Source: Lepidurus packardi
Lineage: Eukaryota; Arthropoda; Branchiopoda; Notostraca; Triopsidae
Direction of reading: 5' to 3'
Length of the DNA stretch: 64,000 nucleotides
Assembly: GCA_023053545.1 (NCBI GenBank)
Contig: JAKZAN010000002.1
Location: 9,358,790-9,422,789 of the forward strand
The first letter of the stretch is position 1; every line of letters starts with the position of its first letter. Below the pieces are notes generated by a model. That model was given only the letters and a program-made list of their open reading frames with translations. It did not search any database and had not been told where the DNA came from. Positions 12,222-24,800 of the stretch are shown here, in pieces. The translations under genes were made by a program, and so were the position numbers.

Positions 12222-15200
12222 ATGGCTTTCTTGCTCCGACGTCACCGGTATCGCATTTACAAGCTCCTTTTGATCGTTCCATTGCTGTGGTTGGGAATCC
12301 TGCTTATCGGACATGGGCCCAAAAATTTGTTGATGGGCCAGGAGGAAAATGCAGGTGGGAAAGGGGCGGAGTTGGGGGTGGGTGGGCAGGCAGCTCAGCA
12401 TGTTAGTGACGATCAAGTGGTGTACCTCGTCAAAGATAAGGAGAAACCAAATGCTTTAGACGAATCGGTGATAAACAAGAAGGAACTGGTGTTGAGAGAA
12501 AACGCGCGAAGAAAGAAACCGAAAACGGAGTCGTCCTCAGGTAAATATGCAAATATTCTTATGAAGGGGTTGGCAGTTTTCATTTCTTGTTGTTTTTTGG
12601 CGGAAGCGTAATGAAATATTCATGGAAGAATTTTAATAAGCTTAGAAGCATGATTTGACGCTTGATACAGTGCGCTGTCTGTTTTACGGCCCTTTGTGGC
12701 TTTTTCCTGCAAAAACCAGTGACCGACTGGTTTTTGCGAGTTATTTTCTTATCTAACCGTTTCGTCGAAATTGATGTCGTGTATTGTTGAAAAATGCCAT
12801 TACTACTTTTGAAGTTAATGTAGCTAGTAACTGGCCAATCCGATTTACACATACTTTAATTCATTGGTAGTAAATTTTATTGAAGTTTTTTGGAAAGTTC
12901 GCTGCGGTAGAAGTAAAAATTTGCATAATTTGGAAGAAAATCTTATCTACTTTCCATTTCAAACGAACCCAAGGATTTCGAAATAATTCAGTTCAATTAT
13001 TGTGATTAGTAGTCCTAAGTTCGTAAAATTTTCCTAATTTTAAGAGAAAATGTATTTAAACTTTTCGAATTTAATTTTAAAAAGTTAAACGCAGTTTATT
13101 TCGAACTTCATTAATGGTATTTCACGAAGTACTGTAAGTAGTTAATCATTTTTGGTCAGAATAAGGTACTGATGTCATACCCTTTATCAATGTAATTTGA
13201 TAAACTTTTAGCCAGAAATTAAGGCTCCCGTATACGTTAGCGTGGGGAATTTCGGAACAACTTTTTGAGAAAATCAGTACATTTCACAAAATAATTCTTT
13301 GACAGTAATCTTGAGATTGCTAACAGGTAGTACACAACCAATGTACAATTTCTTCCGATGAGTAATAAATTAGCAATGTGCAAATGAAGTTTGCAACTAC
13401 GAGAAATACGTTACCTAAAAATCTGTCCTTAAATTGTGCACTTCTGCTAATAAAATAAAACTTTTGTTTTAGTTTTCTTTCAAATCTGACAAGCCGTTTC
13501 CAAGAAATCATGTTCCGAAAGTTTTACGAAATGATTTGGGACATTGTGCTGCTACAGCAAACTGTGGTGACAAACTATACTTTTCAGAAGCAAAACAAGC
13601 GTAGAAACTTTGCGGGCAATTAGCTATCCATTTTTTTTCTTACTTTCTTATGTAAGGCTTTCGCAAAACAATAACAAACATCAGTGCCATCTGTGACTCT
13701 TTAATATTCACAAATATTAATAAGCTATAAGCTATAATAAGCTAAGGTATACGAGAGCCTTAAATAAATGCTTAGGGCCAATGTGTATTGCAAGTAGTTG
13801 ATTATTTTTTGTCAGAATAGGGCACTGATGCCATGCCCTTTGTCAATGTAATCATAAACCTTTAATAAGAACTTAAGTGAAATAGATAATTGGAAAAAAT
13901 CTAAAAAATATCGTACAAACAAAATTACGTTACCTGCAGCTTAAGATGTTGAAAAATGATTTATTTAAAATTTTCACAACTTGAACACTATAGAAAAAAT
14001 TAATAAAGCCGATATTAAAAATGAAAATCAGCCAGTAAAGTAGATTTATACATCCCATGCATTACTGTCACAATATAATTTAATTATATTGTACAGAGAA
14101 TGAGAATTTTCGAAGCAAAATTTGCCATGCTGTAGCGCCATAAGCGGTTCCAGTACACCGTGACCTTAAATTTTCGTAATTTTAAAGTAAGACTTGTGTA
14201 TTTGCATCTTAAGATTAGTTTAAAAAATTGAAACGCAATGTATTGCTGACATAATTAACGGGAATAATTACAGCCTACTGCACTTCTACCTATATTTCTA
14301 ATCTAGCATACTCTATTAAAATTAACCGCAATTGGAGTAAAAGTCTTGCTCAATTCAAAACAAAAATTCAATTCGTTCACCTTCAAAGTATTCCAGTGGT
14401 TAACACGCAGGTTATTTCGAACTAAAATTAACGTGGTAAATAATACTACCTAGTTACTACCTCGAACAAACTATACCCTTAGAAACAGTTCAATACACGT
14501 TGCTAATGCAAGGCAGGAAATTGCCCAGTTGGCAGCTGTCATGTATAGGTTGTAAAAAGGTTTTGACAGGTGAAAGTCGTTTTAATCTGTCAAGTTTCTG
14601 TATTCTATTTCGTTTTTTTGTTCCAGCTGTGGCCGGCGCTCTACCCGCAATGGGCGTGCTATTACCTCCTCAAGAACCCAATGGTCCCGGTGAATTGGGA
14701 AAACCGATCGTTTTGCCCAAAGAGATGGGAACGGAAATGAAAAAAATGGTGGATGACGGATGGCAGAAAAACGCTTTCAATCAATACGTGAGCGATATGA
14801 TCTCTGTGCACCGCAGTCTCCCTGATCCAAGAGACGACCGTTGCAAAGAACCTAACCGGTATCTGTCGTTGGAAAAATTACCGCCCACTGCCGTAATCAT
14901 TTGCTTCCATAACGAAGCTTGGACTGTGCTCCTCCGCACAGTGCATTCCGTCTTGGATCGGTCTCCGGATCAGCTCCTGCAAGAAATTATTCTCGTAGAC
15001 GACTACTCCGACATGAGTAAATTTGCTCGTTTCCCCTTTCTTTTTCCTTTTTTTTTTATCCCTTTTCGGATTTATTCCTCTTGGCTGGAAAGTTCTGAAC
15101 CGTTAATATATTCCCCGTCTTTGCAGCTCATCTCAAAAAGCAGTTGGAGGAGTACATGGCTCAATACCCCAAAGTTAGGATTCTAAGAGCTCCAGAACGT

Positions 15201-18200
15201 GTGGGACTCATCCGAGCCCGGTTACTAGGCGCTCGCTATGCCAAGGCTCCCGTTTTGACGTACTTGGATTCACATTGCGAATGTACCGAGGGTAAGCTAT
15301 TGCCGAACTTTTTTTTCCTATTTTTTTAAACTTTGTTATTGTTTGTCCGTCTGGCTATGTGACGCAAAGAGAATTTTTAGATTGGTCTAAATGTCTGGAC
15401 AAAAGCTTTCAAATGGTGGCTTTAAAACGAAAAAAGAAAAAAACAGACAGCAGTCTTTTCTGTTCCGCACTCGTACATTTCCAGATGTTATGCACTGTTT
15501 GCTTGTTACATTGTTTGAGCATTGTTGCGAGCTCTGTAGCTATCCTCTCCTTGTCCTCTTTTTTTTCATTTCATTTTTTTTTTCGTTTTGGGTGGGGAAC
15601 TTGTCATTGATAAACTTTAGGCTGGCTAGAACCTTTATTGGATCGCATCGCTCGTAACACCACTACAGTTCCAACGCCTGTTATCGACGTCATCAGCGAC
15701 GAGACTTTTGAGTTGTTCCTAGACAAAAAGTCGGTCCAAGTGGGCGGGTTTGATTGGGGACTACAGGTAAGTTGGCCAGACCAAGCCCCGCCCCCCTTTC
15801 CCGTCCTTAATTATAATATGAAAACGTTTTTCCCGAGGGGTTTTTATTTGTTTCTTGTTCTTCTGCCTTAATCGTTTTGGCTTATTATGTGTGTAAAACT
15901 GCAAACTAAGTTAATTAATCAGTGTTGGCATGGCTTCCTCGGTAGGAATGGCATGAAGGGGACGAACTTGTAAAAAAAATTGATGCTGGATGTGGCAGCT
16001 TAGGAGACTAATTATGGCTAATTGAAAGAAAAGTATATAACACTCAAGGGTCTTGGGAAAATTGCTTGCAGGGTGGTTGGAACCTCTTTTGGACCAAATC
16101 GGGCGTAACAGCACGACAGTAGTTTGCCCGGTCATCGATGTTATTGATGACACATCCTTCGAATATCATTACGGCTCGGGGATTGCCGTAGGGGGCTTTG
16201 ATTGGAGTTTGCAGGTAAATGAAAAAAAGACAAAAAAAAAGGAGAAAAATGATGGAACTAAAATTTTTGGGGAATTAAAAAAGTTTCTATCTTGCTACTT
16301 CTCGGGGCATGAGTTGGGAACTTGGAAAAACTAGAACTAAAGAACATTCCAAACTTTTTTTTTTGGTAAAAAAAAAGCATGAGATTGGGATTGGCTTGGG
16401 AATTTATTTCAATTGAAGATTATTTTTTTCTTACTTTTTAAGTTTAGGTTCTAAGTTAAGTTCTTTTTTGTTTAGAACGTTTACGAGGTATGTATTAATT
16501 TTATTTTATTTGCTTTTTCGTTGTTCTTTTTTCCGTCTCGTGTCTGTGCGGCTCGTCTCGGCTCGACTCTGTCTGGGTTGCTTTTTAATAGTTCAACTGG
16601 CACAGCATTCCGGAATCGGAAAAGCGTCGTCGTGCACATCCCGCGGATCCGGTGTATTCACCGACCATGGCAGGCGGGTTGTTCTCCATCGACGCTGCTT
16701 TCTTCGCCAAATTGGGTTTGTATGACGAAGGTTTTGATATCTGGGGCGGAGAAAATTTGGAGCTGTCTTTCAAAACATGGATGTGCGGAGGAACCTTGGA
16801 GATTGTACCTTGCTCCCATGTCGGCCATATTTTCCGGAAACGATCGCCATACAAGTGGCGATCCGGAGTCAATGTCCTCAAGCGCAACAATGTGAGATTA
16901 GCCGACGTTTGGCTTGACGAATATGCTCAGTATTACTACCAACGTATCGGCAATGACAAGGTAAAGTACCCAGAAAAGGGAAAAAAATACTTATCTCCCA
17001 TTTCCGGAGTTATGTCGAGGTATAACGACCGTTTTTCCTTCTCTTATGACGTTCAATTTTTGCGATCTTATTTGCTTTTATCCGTTATTGCGTTTTTTAA
17101 ACCTTTTATTCACTACTCCGCTTTTAGTGATTTTTATTTTATCTTATGGACTTTTCAGGGGGATTTTGGTGATATCAGTGGTCGCAAAGCATTGCGCAAT
17201 AACTTACAATGCAAATCCTTTAAATGGTACTTGGATAACGTCTACCCTGAGCTTTTCATTCCTGGAGAAGCTGTCGCGTCCGGCGAGGTAAAGTTCGTTT
17301 TCATCCAACTTTCTTTGTTTTTCGAATTTATAATAGCGTTCAAGTACACATTCCGTAATTTAAACTTTTTTCAAAGAAATTTTATGTAATTTTACTTAAT
17401 TCTAATGAAGAGTTGTAAAAAGCGTTGAAGATAGTAAAATTAACGGGCCATTGGGGCCACACAATTTTTATCAGTTGCGGAACTTGGGTTTCGATTCCAA
17501 GATTTGCTTGGATGGTCCAGCAGGTCGTAAAGACCTGTACAAGCCAATATCTTTATATCCTTGTCATGGCCAAGGTGGGAATCAGGTAAATTTTAACACC
17601 GTTAAACGAAACATCCAAAACAGCAAAACGATTGACCGAGACTCTATAAAATATATCAGATCGACGCCTTACGACTATGAGGTTAGCGTATGAGACACGT
17701 TCACTTGGATTCTCAAAAGTGTTTACTGTACACAAGCTTGGTACTGTACTGTATCACCCTACTCTACTCTACTTTATCTTACGGTGTATTCTCTTCCAGC
17801 GTTGATAAATATTCTTTTAGGTTGTAGAAGCTATGCTTTGTCGTTCATAATACCCTGGTCGCTAATTACTGGCTTATTCTGTTTCTCTCTTTTTTTATTT
17901 CTATGCTCCTGGGGTTGTCTTTTTTTTGGTGGTCTTTTCCCTGCGTTCTATATGGTTGTCACGCTGTGTGGCATTGCCTACGCTAACGTTGCTACTGGCA
18001 GATCCGTAACTTGTGGTCCAATCAATGTGTGGATTCAGCGGCAGGTGCTAATGATATGCACAAACCGGTTGGACTTTGGCCTTGTCACGAACAAGGCGGA
18101 AATCAGGTGACTTTTGCTTTGCGTTAAGACTGACAAACACGACTCAAGTCCTTTTTTCTGTTTTTTTAATAATTATCTTATTATGTTAAGTTAAGGTTAA

Positions 18201-18597
18201 TCTAACAAGAGTTTTTGTTCGCGTTCCACAGTATTGGTTGTTGAGCAAAGCTGGAGAAATACGACGTGACGAGTCTTGCTTGGATTATTCTGGACAAGAC
18301 GTGATACTCTATCCCTGCCATGGCGCGAAAGGCAATCAGTATTGGGAATATGATCCCGAGGTAATGTATTGCCCTCTAACGAGCAACTACGCTATTAAAT
18401 GCAATTAAGTCTACTGTAATTCAATTCTCTCGTTTATTTACTTTCACTTTTAGACGCATTATATTCAGCACGGAAGTTCCAAGAGTTGTTTAGCCATTAG
18501 TGAAGACAAGGGCAAAATTACAGTGGAAACGTGTGGATCCAGTCCCCGGTTACGTTGGAGATTCCAGAACTACGACTCCAACAAAAAGAAATCCTAG
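12222..18597 (+). CDS. Polypeptide N-acetylgalactosaminyltransferase (pgant9-like), with two alternative exon pairs
   Basis: Golgi type II membrane enzyme that starts mucin-type O-glycosylation by moving GalNAc from UDP-GalNAc to Ser/Thr. Exons: 12222-12540, 14627-15016, 15127-15291, then 15621-15766 or 16072-16214, 16592-16960, 17159-17287, then 17475-17585 or 18002-18106, 18232-18360, 18454-18597; about 633 residues. Residues 1-30 hold basic residues then a hydrophobic anchor ([16 protein letters not shown]). The GT-A domain shows FHNEAW, the metal-binding DSH ([10 protein letters not shown]) and WGGENLE. The C-terminal ricin-like lectin repeats carry CLD and Q-x-W type motifs (GNQYWEY). 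The start is the first ATG in frame with the anchor. The lectin exon choice resembles that reported for Drosophila PGANT9, hence the subfamily label; another GALNT subtype is possible. Intron 1 holds a TTAA MITE. Confidence 0.93.
13219..13763. mobile_element. TTAA-bounded MITE, copy 2 (GALNT intron 1)
   Basis: A 545 bp element bounded by TTAA at 13219-13222 and 13760-13763. It has the same ends as copy 1 (GGCTCCCGTATAC on the left, GTATACGAGAGCC on the right). It shares the left interior (TGGGGAATTTCGGAACAACTT, the TTGACAGTAATCTTGAG block) and right-end blocks with copies 1 and 3, but lacks the central part of copy 1. It is therefore a deletion derivative, with no coding capacity. Confidence 0.85.
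15621..15766 (+). other. GALNT alternative exon 4a (catalytic domain)
   Basis: A 146 bp exon encoding [13 protein letters not shown] through VGGFDWGLQ, immediately after the DSH-containing exon. It is flanked by a good acceptor (TTTAG) and donor (GTAAGT). It aligns over its whole length with exon 4b at 16072-16214. It enters in phase 1 and leaves in phase 0, so including both copies would shift the frame; they must be mutually exclusive in productive mRNA. It reads TVPTPVIDV where exon 4b and most family members have a Cys (TVVCPVIDV). Confidence 0.85.
16072..16214 (+). other. GALNT alternative exon 4b (catalytic domain)
   Basis: A 143 bp homologue of exon 4a, encoding [13 protein letters not shown] through VGGFDWSLQ with the family-typical TVVCPVIDV. 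It is 305 bp downstream of 4a and has the same entry and exit phase. The segment between the metal-binding loop and the FDW motif lines part of the catalytic domain, so the choice may alter acceptor peptide preference. That effect is inferred, not shown by sequence. Confidence 0.87.
17475..17585 (+). other. GALNT alternative exon 7a (lectin alpha repeat)
   Basis: A 111 bp exon beginning [15 protein letters not shown] and ending [10 protein letters not shown], the first half of the lectin alpha repeat. Its loop [11 protein letters not shown] contains extra basic residues compared with 7b. Acceptor ATCAG and donor GTAAAT are usable; both ends are phase 0. Confidence 0.82.
18002..18106 (+). other. 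GALNT alternative exon 7b (lectin alpha repeat)
   Basis: A 105 bp homologue of 7a, beginning [15 protein letters not shown] and ending [10 protein letters not shown]. The acceptor is CTGGCAG and the donor GTGACT. Its loop [11 protein letters not shown] is less basic than that of 7a. Because both exons are phase 0 at both ends, joint inclusion would stay in frame, so exclusivity is inferred from redundancy rather than forced by frame. Confidence 0.82.
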
Positions 18598-21500
18598 TTT
18601 ATAGCAAAGTAGAGAGGTTCTGAGGTGACGCTTGGCGAAAAAACAATCCCATTTAGGAGTTTAAGTTTGTATAGTATACAGTTACAGAGAGAAGAAGGAA
18701 GAAACAGACAAAAAAAAATGAAAAGCTCTGGCCAGTTGCGGTAATTTTGCTCAAAGAACAGTTTTTTTGGCTGGTCGTGGGCTTTATCAACTTTGGTGCC
18801 TCACCTTTGGCATATCGACGTATTTCACGCTTTCATATCAATTGCAAATGGATTATCTCGGTTTCTGTTTGGAAAATTTTGGCGTAGTTAGACAGTTAGA
18901 AATAGACTCGAAATTGGAGCACTTGTGAGTGAACGTGGGAGACATTGGGAAGACTGTGGAAAAGGTTTAGAAATGCGTTATATATTATCAAAGTGGGAGT
19001 GCAGGGCGCTCTTTTCGTTTTCTGGTCTTGTTTCCCAACATTTAATTGTTAAGTAATTTTTTCTTGGGGTTTATCATATTAAACATTCCGTATAAAGGGC
19101 CAAAGAGCTTATTTTTAGTTGTTTCGTGCTCCCTGACTTGCCAGTTGTACCGTTTTCTGTTTACGAATCCAATTTTACCCCGTGATCCCCACAACACACA
19201 AAAAAAGAGATAAAATTCCCCCAAAACGTTAACTTTTATTTAGCCTCAAAAATTAAGTTTGAAAGTATTGTTTAACTTTCCTCGCACTGATAATTATGTG
19301 AAAGTGTGTCGCCAATTTACTTAATACTTGCCTAAAGGAAAATATTCATTAAAGGGGGATTTTTGTTTTTAGTGTTTGGATGATTTGTGAAATTGCAGTT
19401 TGGGTTTTTTGTTTGGAAAGTCTACAACATGGAGACTTTGTGTTCGAATTTTCTGCGTCGTGCCTTACTGTGCAATCTGGACAAACTGAAAAATTGTAAA
19501 ATTTACTGTAAAACTGTAAAATTTACCAAAAAAGGTTGCAAAGACAAAAAAGGCTTACCAGATAAAATCTATTGTGCATGTGTCTGTTGAGTTGGTATGA
19601 CATTTTTTTTCTTTTATTTTTTAGCAGAGAATGTGACGGGTAAAATATTATCCGTATAGCGTCGTTGTTTTGCTATTGGGGCCGTCATCGTTGTCTTGGG
19701 TCTTAACGCTTGTCTATTTTTCATTTACGAGGCTGGAGAACAAGCCAAAGCACCCCGTTTGCTTGCGGAAAATCCCGAGGTCGTCGACAACTATCCAACA
19801 TTTGTATGCCGACGAAACAGAGGCGTCGGCGGAGATTCCAAATGCAAATGTGTGAGTGTCCCAACCCCATCATATCGCCTCCAACAACCCCAGACTTGTT
19901 CAAGCCCCAGAAATGCGGATTTCAGTCCATTGGGCGCAAAGACATCGCAAGCTCTTTTTCTTTTTGCTCTTTTTTTGCTCTTTCGCGTTTCTTTGAAAAA
20001 CTACAAAAACTTTCAAGAAAAGCTTCAATTTTCAAGAAAGCAAAGTCGCAGAGCCGGATTGCTAATCGATGTTGGTGTGCTCTATATCTAAGGCTGCAAT
20101 AGGAAGAGCAACAACAATGCAAATGAGCTATCGACAAAGAGAAAAGCCCGACGAACCGTAGATCTCTTTTTCTTTTACTCTCTTTTTCTCATGTGTATGT
20201 TTGGTACGTCTTCTGTCGACGAGAAAAGGGAAAAGGTGAGATAATGGAACCTGTTTGCCAGTGAGTGTCTATCAGAACCTATCATCGCCAACTCTCGCCT
20301 TGGATTATATATGACTATGCAAAGAGAAGAGACTAGCATTTTTGTGGGGCAATAGACACAGACAAACACCGAGATATGGATGGTGTGCTGGAGTTAGGGA
20401 AGTTTTGGGTCGAGAGGAACCCGCCCCTCTTGTAATGTTCACCTTGTTTTTGACGAACAAGCGCGTAATACATGAGAAACCTGTTTTTTTTTATTCAGAG
20501 TTGGGATCGCTTTTATCTGATCTATCGAGAAATTATGTGTTGGGTTAATCAAGACCGTTGAGATTTTTACGTCTCTCTTGTATTGGATTTTAGTTTTTGG
20601 GGGAGGGGGTGGGGCTTGTATAAAGAATGCCGGGTAGACTATGCTATGGATTTGTTCTTTTTTGGATGGCCAAGACGAGAAGAGATTGAGTCTGGCTCAT
20701 GTCTCGCCTGAGCAAACTCCTTTTGCTTTATTTCATTTTGGCCAGATTCCAGTCAAGTCACCACTCACTCAGTCGGTCCCAATGGGTGGTTGGTTTGACT
20801 TAGCCATCCGCCGCCGCGGCGCAGAGATACTTGAAGCAGTTGCGTTCGTCCTCGATCCTCCTCGGCGCGCGGTCGACTTAGTAACGAGACAGCCCAAAAG
20901 GAGAGACTAAAAAGGGGCAAAGTGTCCAAGATCTGTGCCCAGTACTCAGTTGGTGGCCCGCTTGCATCCCGAATTGACCAACACGGGCCCTTCCCTCCTT
21001 TTTTTAGGTTACAGCTTAATCCTTTCCTTCGACAAATCTTTGATTTTTTCCCCCTAACAACTTGCTTTGGTGTGGCTCTTGCCCAGAAGATTTTTCGGAA
21101 ACGCTAGTCAGCCTTCAATTTCCAGTAGTGCTTTTTCATCCTGATTGCGTCTATATAGAACAGAGGAAGCATCTCTGTAAGCAATAAAAGAGAAGAAAAA
21201 CAACTGAAAACGCTGGAAACGTTGGAACTCGGAGGATTTTGAGCGGATTCCAAGATCACAAAACCTAAAAACCAAGTCGCAAGAAGATGTGATAGCTTTG
21301 GAAGAAACCCAGAAACGCCAGAGGATTGACTGTAGGGTCTCTCTGAAGAGGTGGGCTCGGATATCCCGGACTTTCGGACCCTATACACATTTACTACTTG
21401 GCCATGTTGTGGGAATTTCTACCCTTGCAAGTTCTGTGCGGACCACTAAAGTACGTTTACTACTTTTACTACTAAGAAAATATACATTACCGAAGTAATG

Positions 21501-21824
21501 TCTATCAAATCCAAATGTCTTACCTATGACGAATAATTCGTTCATTTTGTTCATATCTCCCAAGTATTTTTGCTATTTTCTGAACTGCTTGTGAGTAGTT
21601 TTCTTCGGATCCATCTTGAGTTGTATTTCATCTGAATTGTATGGAATTTCAGTAGCTGACGAAGTTTTGGGCGAAAAAGGAGATGTCGAGAAAGCAAGTA
21701 TAATCTGGTTTTTCATTTTATTCCGTATAGGTGCGAATGCTGTAGGAGTTTGTTGAGGAGGGAGCTTGCAGTTCCGCTTACGCCAGTCGTGTTTTCGTAG
21801 TGCCCGTGCGTGCTACGATATAGT
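18598..21824. other. GALNT 3' UTR, intergenic DNA and activin leader
   Basis: A 3.2 kb stretch between the GALNT stop and the activin start codon. It contains one candidate exon (19660-19851, listed separately). Other open frames are short and lack protein-like features. A G-rich tract lies near 20598-20615. No other gene is supported. Confidence 0.5.
19660..19851 (+). CDS. Candidate orphan exon with a membrane segment (uncertain)
   Basis: A 192 bp frame between a possible acceptor (CCGTATAG) and a perfect donor (GTGAGT). It encodes 64 residues: RR, a hydrophobic stretch AIGAVIVVLGLNACLFFIY, an acidic/polar linker and a Cys-rich end (RRNRGVGGDSKCKC). Composition and layout look like a type II membrane anchor or signal anchor. 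No start codon is in frame in this exon, and no matching upstream or downstream exon was found. It could be an alternative first-domain exon of a neighbour, part of an unrecognised gene, a decayed exon, or chance. Confidence 0.3.
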
Positions 21825-24800
21825 ATGTTGGCTATGGACAGCGGTGCCATGTGCCACCGTTGTGTCTTTCTCCTCCTCCAGGTGGTTACGATTAGTGTCC
21901 TCGTGCTGTGGCCACCTTTGGCCGCCGTCCAGGCCTCGGCAGGAGGAAGTATGGGTCCTGGCCCTGGCCCTGGTCTACCGGACCCCCTCCCGGCTGTACT
22001 GGCTCCTCGACGTCCTCCGTCTTCTTCCTCTCCTGCATGTCCCGCTTGCAGCAAAGCTCACGATAGCGCGGACGTGGCCCGTTTGGAAGCCATTAAACGC
22101 CAAATTTTAAGCAAATTGGGGCTGTCAGCACCTCCCAACGTTACTGCTGCCCCGTCTAGGGACATCGTCCTAGAAACGCTTCTCCGGGCTGAAGAAACGT
22201 TGGAACCCGTCAGCAGTAGCAACAGCGGTGGTTCCGTTTCGTCGACTCATAGTTCCACTTCGACTGCAGCAGCCAGCAGTGGATCATCGTTGCATCAGCG
22301 TAGTCCTTCTCATAATAATAATCAGCATAATCATGACGGGGCCATGGAAGCGAGTATGGATGACGAAGCAGGAGCCAAAATGTCAGAAATCATCGCCTTT
22401 GCAGAGCCAGGTATTTAAGCTTCAAGATCTCTGGTTGTACATTGCTCTCCTGTTTTGTCTTTTTATTTTATTTTCTGGATTTTTTATACACGTATATAAA
22501 AATTTTTTAGGGGTGGAAAGGGTCGAACCTTTCTGCTCTTCCAAAGGTTATATATACTCTTGTGAGGTTGTTTTCTTTTGCTTGTGTGGTCCTTGATGTA
22601 CATGCAGACTGATACGGCAAGACGATAAGCTCGAAACAAGGGCCGTTATGCAAATGAGCGACGGTGCCCCACATGCGAAACAAAACCCGCTGGCTGCCCT
22701 GACTATATGCACGTGGCACCTTTACCTTTGCAGGGGGAAACCTTGTTTGGTGAGACGGTGGAATGCCGGCCGAGTCATTCCTCGCGTGTTTAGTCCGACT
22801 CATGTTCTATGTTATGCATATGTGTACATGTCTTTAAACGCTGTCGAGCCTTTAAGCTTTGGCGATGCGTGCTTGTTATCGAAAGCCTGTTGAGGCGCGA
22901 CGTATTAGGTTTGGTTAGGGTTATGCTATCTTTTGGAGCATGCAAACCAGCTTAGCGGGAAGCCCCGGTACCTGCATGTACCTAAACTTGAACGATCTAT
23001 GGCCTGTCAAGTTTGCCATTCTAAACTATTTTTTTCGACTATACCCGACAAAGGTCTTTTAAGTATTTCCCGCATTACTTGTACAACGTTTTGTACAAGT
23101 ACTTGGTACAGTTTTCCCAAACTGCTGATCGTTGTGGCGTCCAAACGGCGGTTGCATTTGCCTAAAATTGCTGATTAAGTTTCTTGAAAGCGCGATTTAA
23201 TTTTCATCGATTAAGTCAGACAAAAAAGTCTTTTTAAGTGTTTCCCTCGCATCCCTTGTACGACATTTCGTACAAGTACAGTACTTGGTGCAGTTTTCCC
23301 AAACTGCTGATTGTGGTGTCCAAAATGGCAGTTTAATTTTCATTGTTGCGCGTGTCTCACTGCTGCTTTATGTAGGTCCCTTATGGAATGGGAAACAGGC
23401 CCTCTTGGAGTTTTCTCATGCCAGGGAGAAAGAACAAAGTGTTCGAGTCACTTCAGCCATGTTGTGGGTGGATCTGCAGCATACGCCCACCGTCCATAAT
23501 CAGCACCATGCCGCTTCCCGTCCTTTTCGACACCACCGGTCCAACATGACACTCTACGTCTTCACCGTGTATCAACCCAACGCGGCCACTCCGCCCCTTT
23601 TCCGACCCCAACACTACCACCGCAATACCACCATGTCGACGGATCAAGGGGTAAGAATTTTCAGGCATGCTTCCTGATACTTATGTTGAACAAAACACGA
23701 GCAAGATGGCAGATTTCTCTTTGCTCTAGTGGATGTGGATGGAATGATTTTGTTTTTCCTTTTATTTTCTCTCTCTAAAAACCGGCTAATCGAAGCTGAG
23801 TTAAAAAGAAAAAGGAAAGTAAGGGCATAGCCAAAAAGTAGAGAAGGGAGACGGTTTTATCGGGCTTTATATCGACTAGGAGTTGGGATCATCCATCACC
23901 AGACAGAGATTCGTTTTATTTCAGGGGCGGGGGGATGGGTTATGTACCCTCAGACCATAGAAGAGTTACAAGAGGAAGTAAGAAGAAACGATTCTGTCCT
24001 GTAGTTTTTCAGTCTGGGGCCCAAAAGGAGACTTTTAGCTGTCATTTTTTTCTTTTTTTTTTTTAATATTTATCTTAGATGGTCTGTTTTTCTTCCCTTG
24101 TATTGATTGGGTCCAGTTATGGAAACCGAAGACCGATGAGAGTAATAGTTATACAAACCCATTATTATACGAAAAGCATTAACCATGTTGAATAGCAACG
24201 TGGTGTATAGACTTCCATGGCCGCGTTCCCTTTCTTGGCAACTTACAGGCCCACAACACTTCCCTCCCCACGTTTGGAAAGTGCTGGTCCATCCAAAAAT
24301 TCATAAAAAGGGGGGCTATTTGTTGGGTGTTGACCTAACCCCAAAAGCGCAAAAGGCGTCGTCTTTTGCTGAGGTCCTGAGACTTGAAAATAGACGTTGT
24401 CGGCTGCGGCAGCGGGAGAAGGTCCAAAAGAGGCCAAGTGATCAATAGCTGTGGCGGAGACTTGGGTCAGGAAGGCGCCGACCCAGCACTTGCCAACACA
24501 GACAATCGCCATCGACCTTACTCCATTTGGCCTTTCCCTCTCTTTTTGTACATATATTTGTTTTGGCTTGCTGCTGTCTTTTTTTCTAGGACTTGTTTGG
24601 AATGATTCCTCCAAGTCTTGTTTTGGCAAGGAAATCCCCTCGCACTTTCTTTTCCTAAATGTTGTCTAGCACTGGTTAACGTCTCTATAACTGCCTTTAA
24701 CGCACCTCACCCCTTGTTTACCAAAAGCTTCTCAGTCTTCCACTAACTGGTTGAGATGAAGCCACGAGAGGCTCCTTACCCAAAATAATTTGTTTTATTT

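Noticed and set aside
22510..22570. GTCGAACC-like word considered as a tRNA T-arm in the activin intron
   Set aside because: No acceptor stem or A box at the right spacing.
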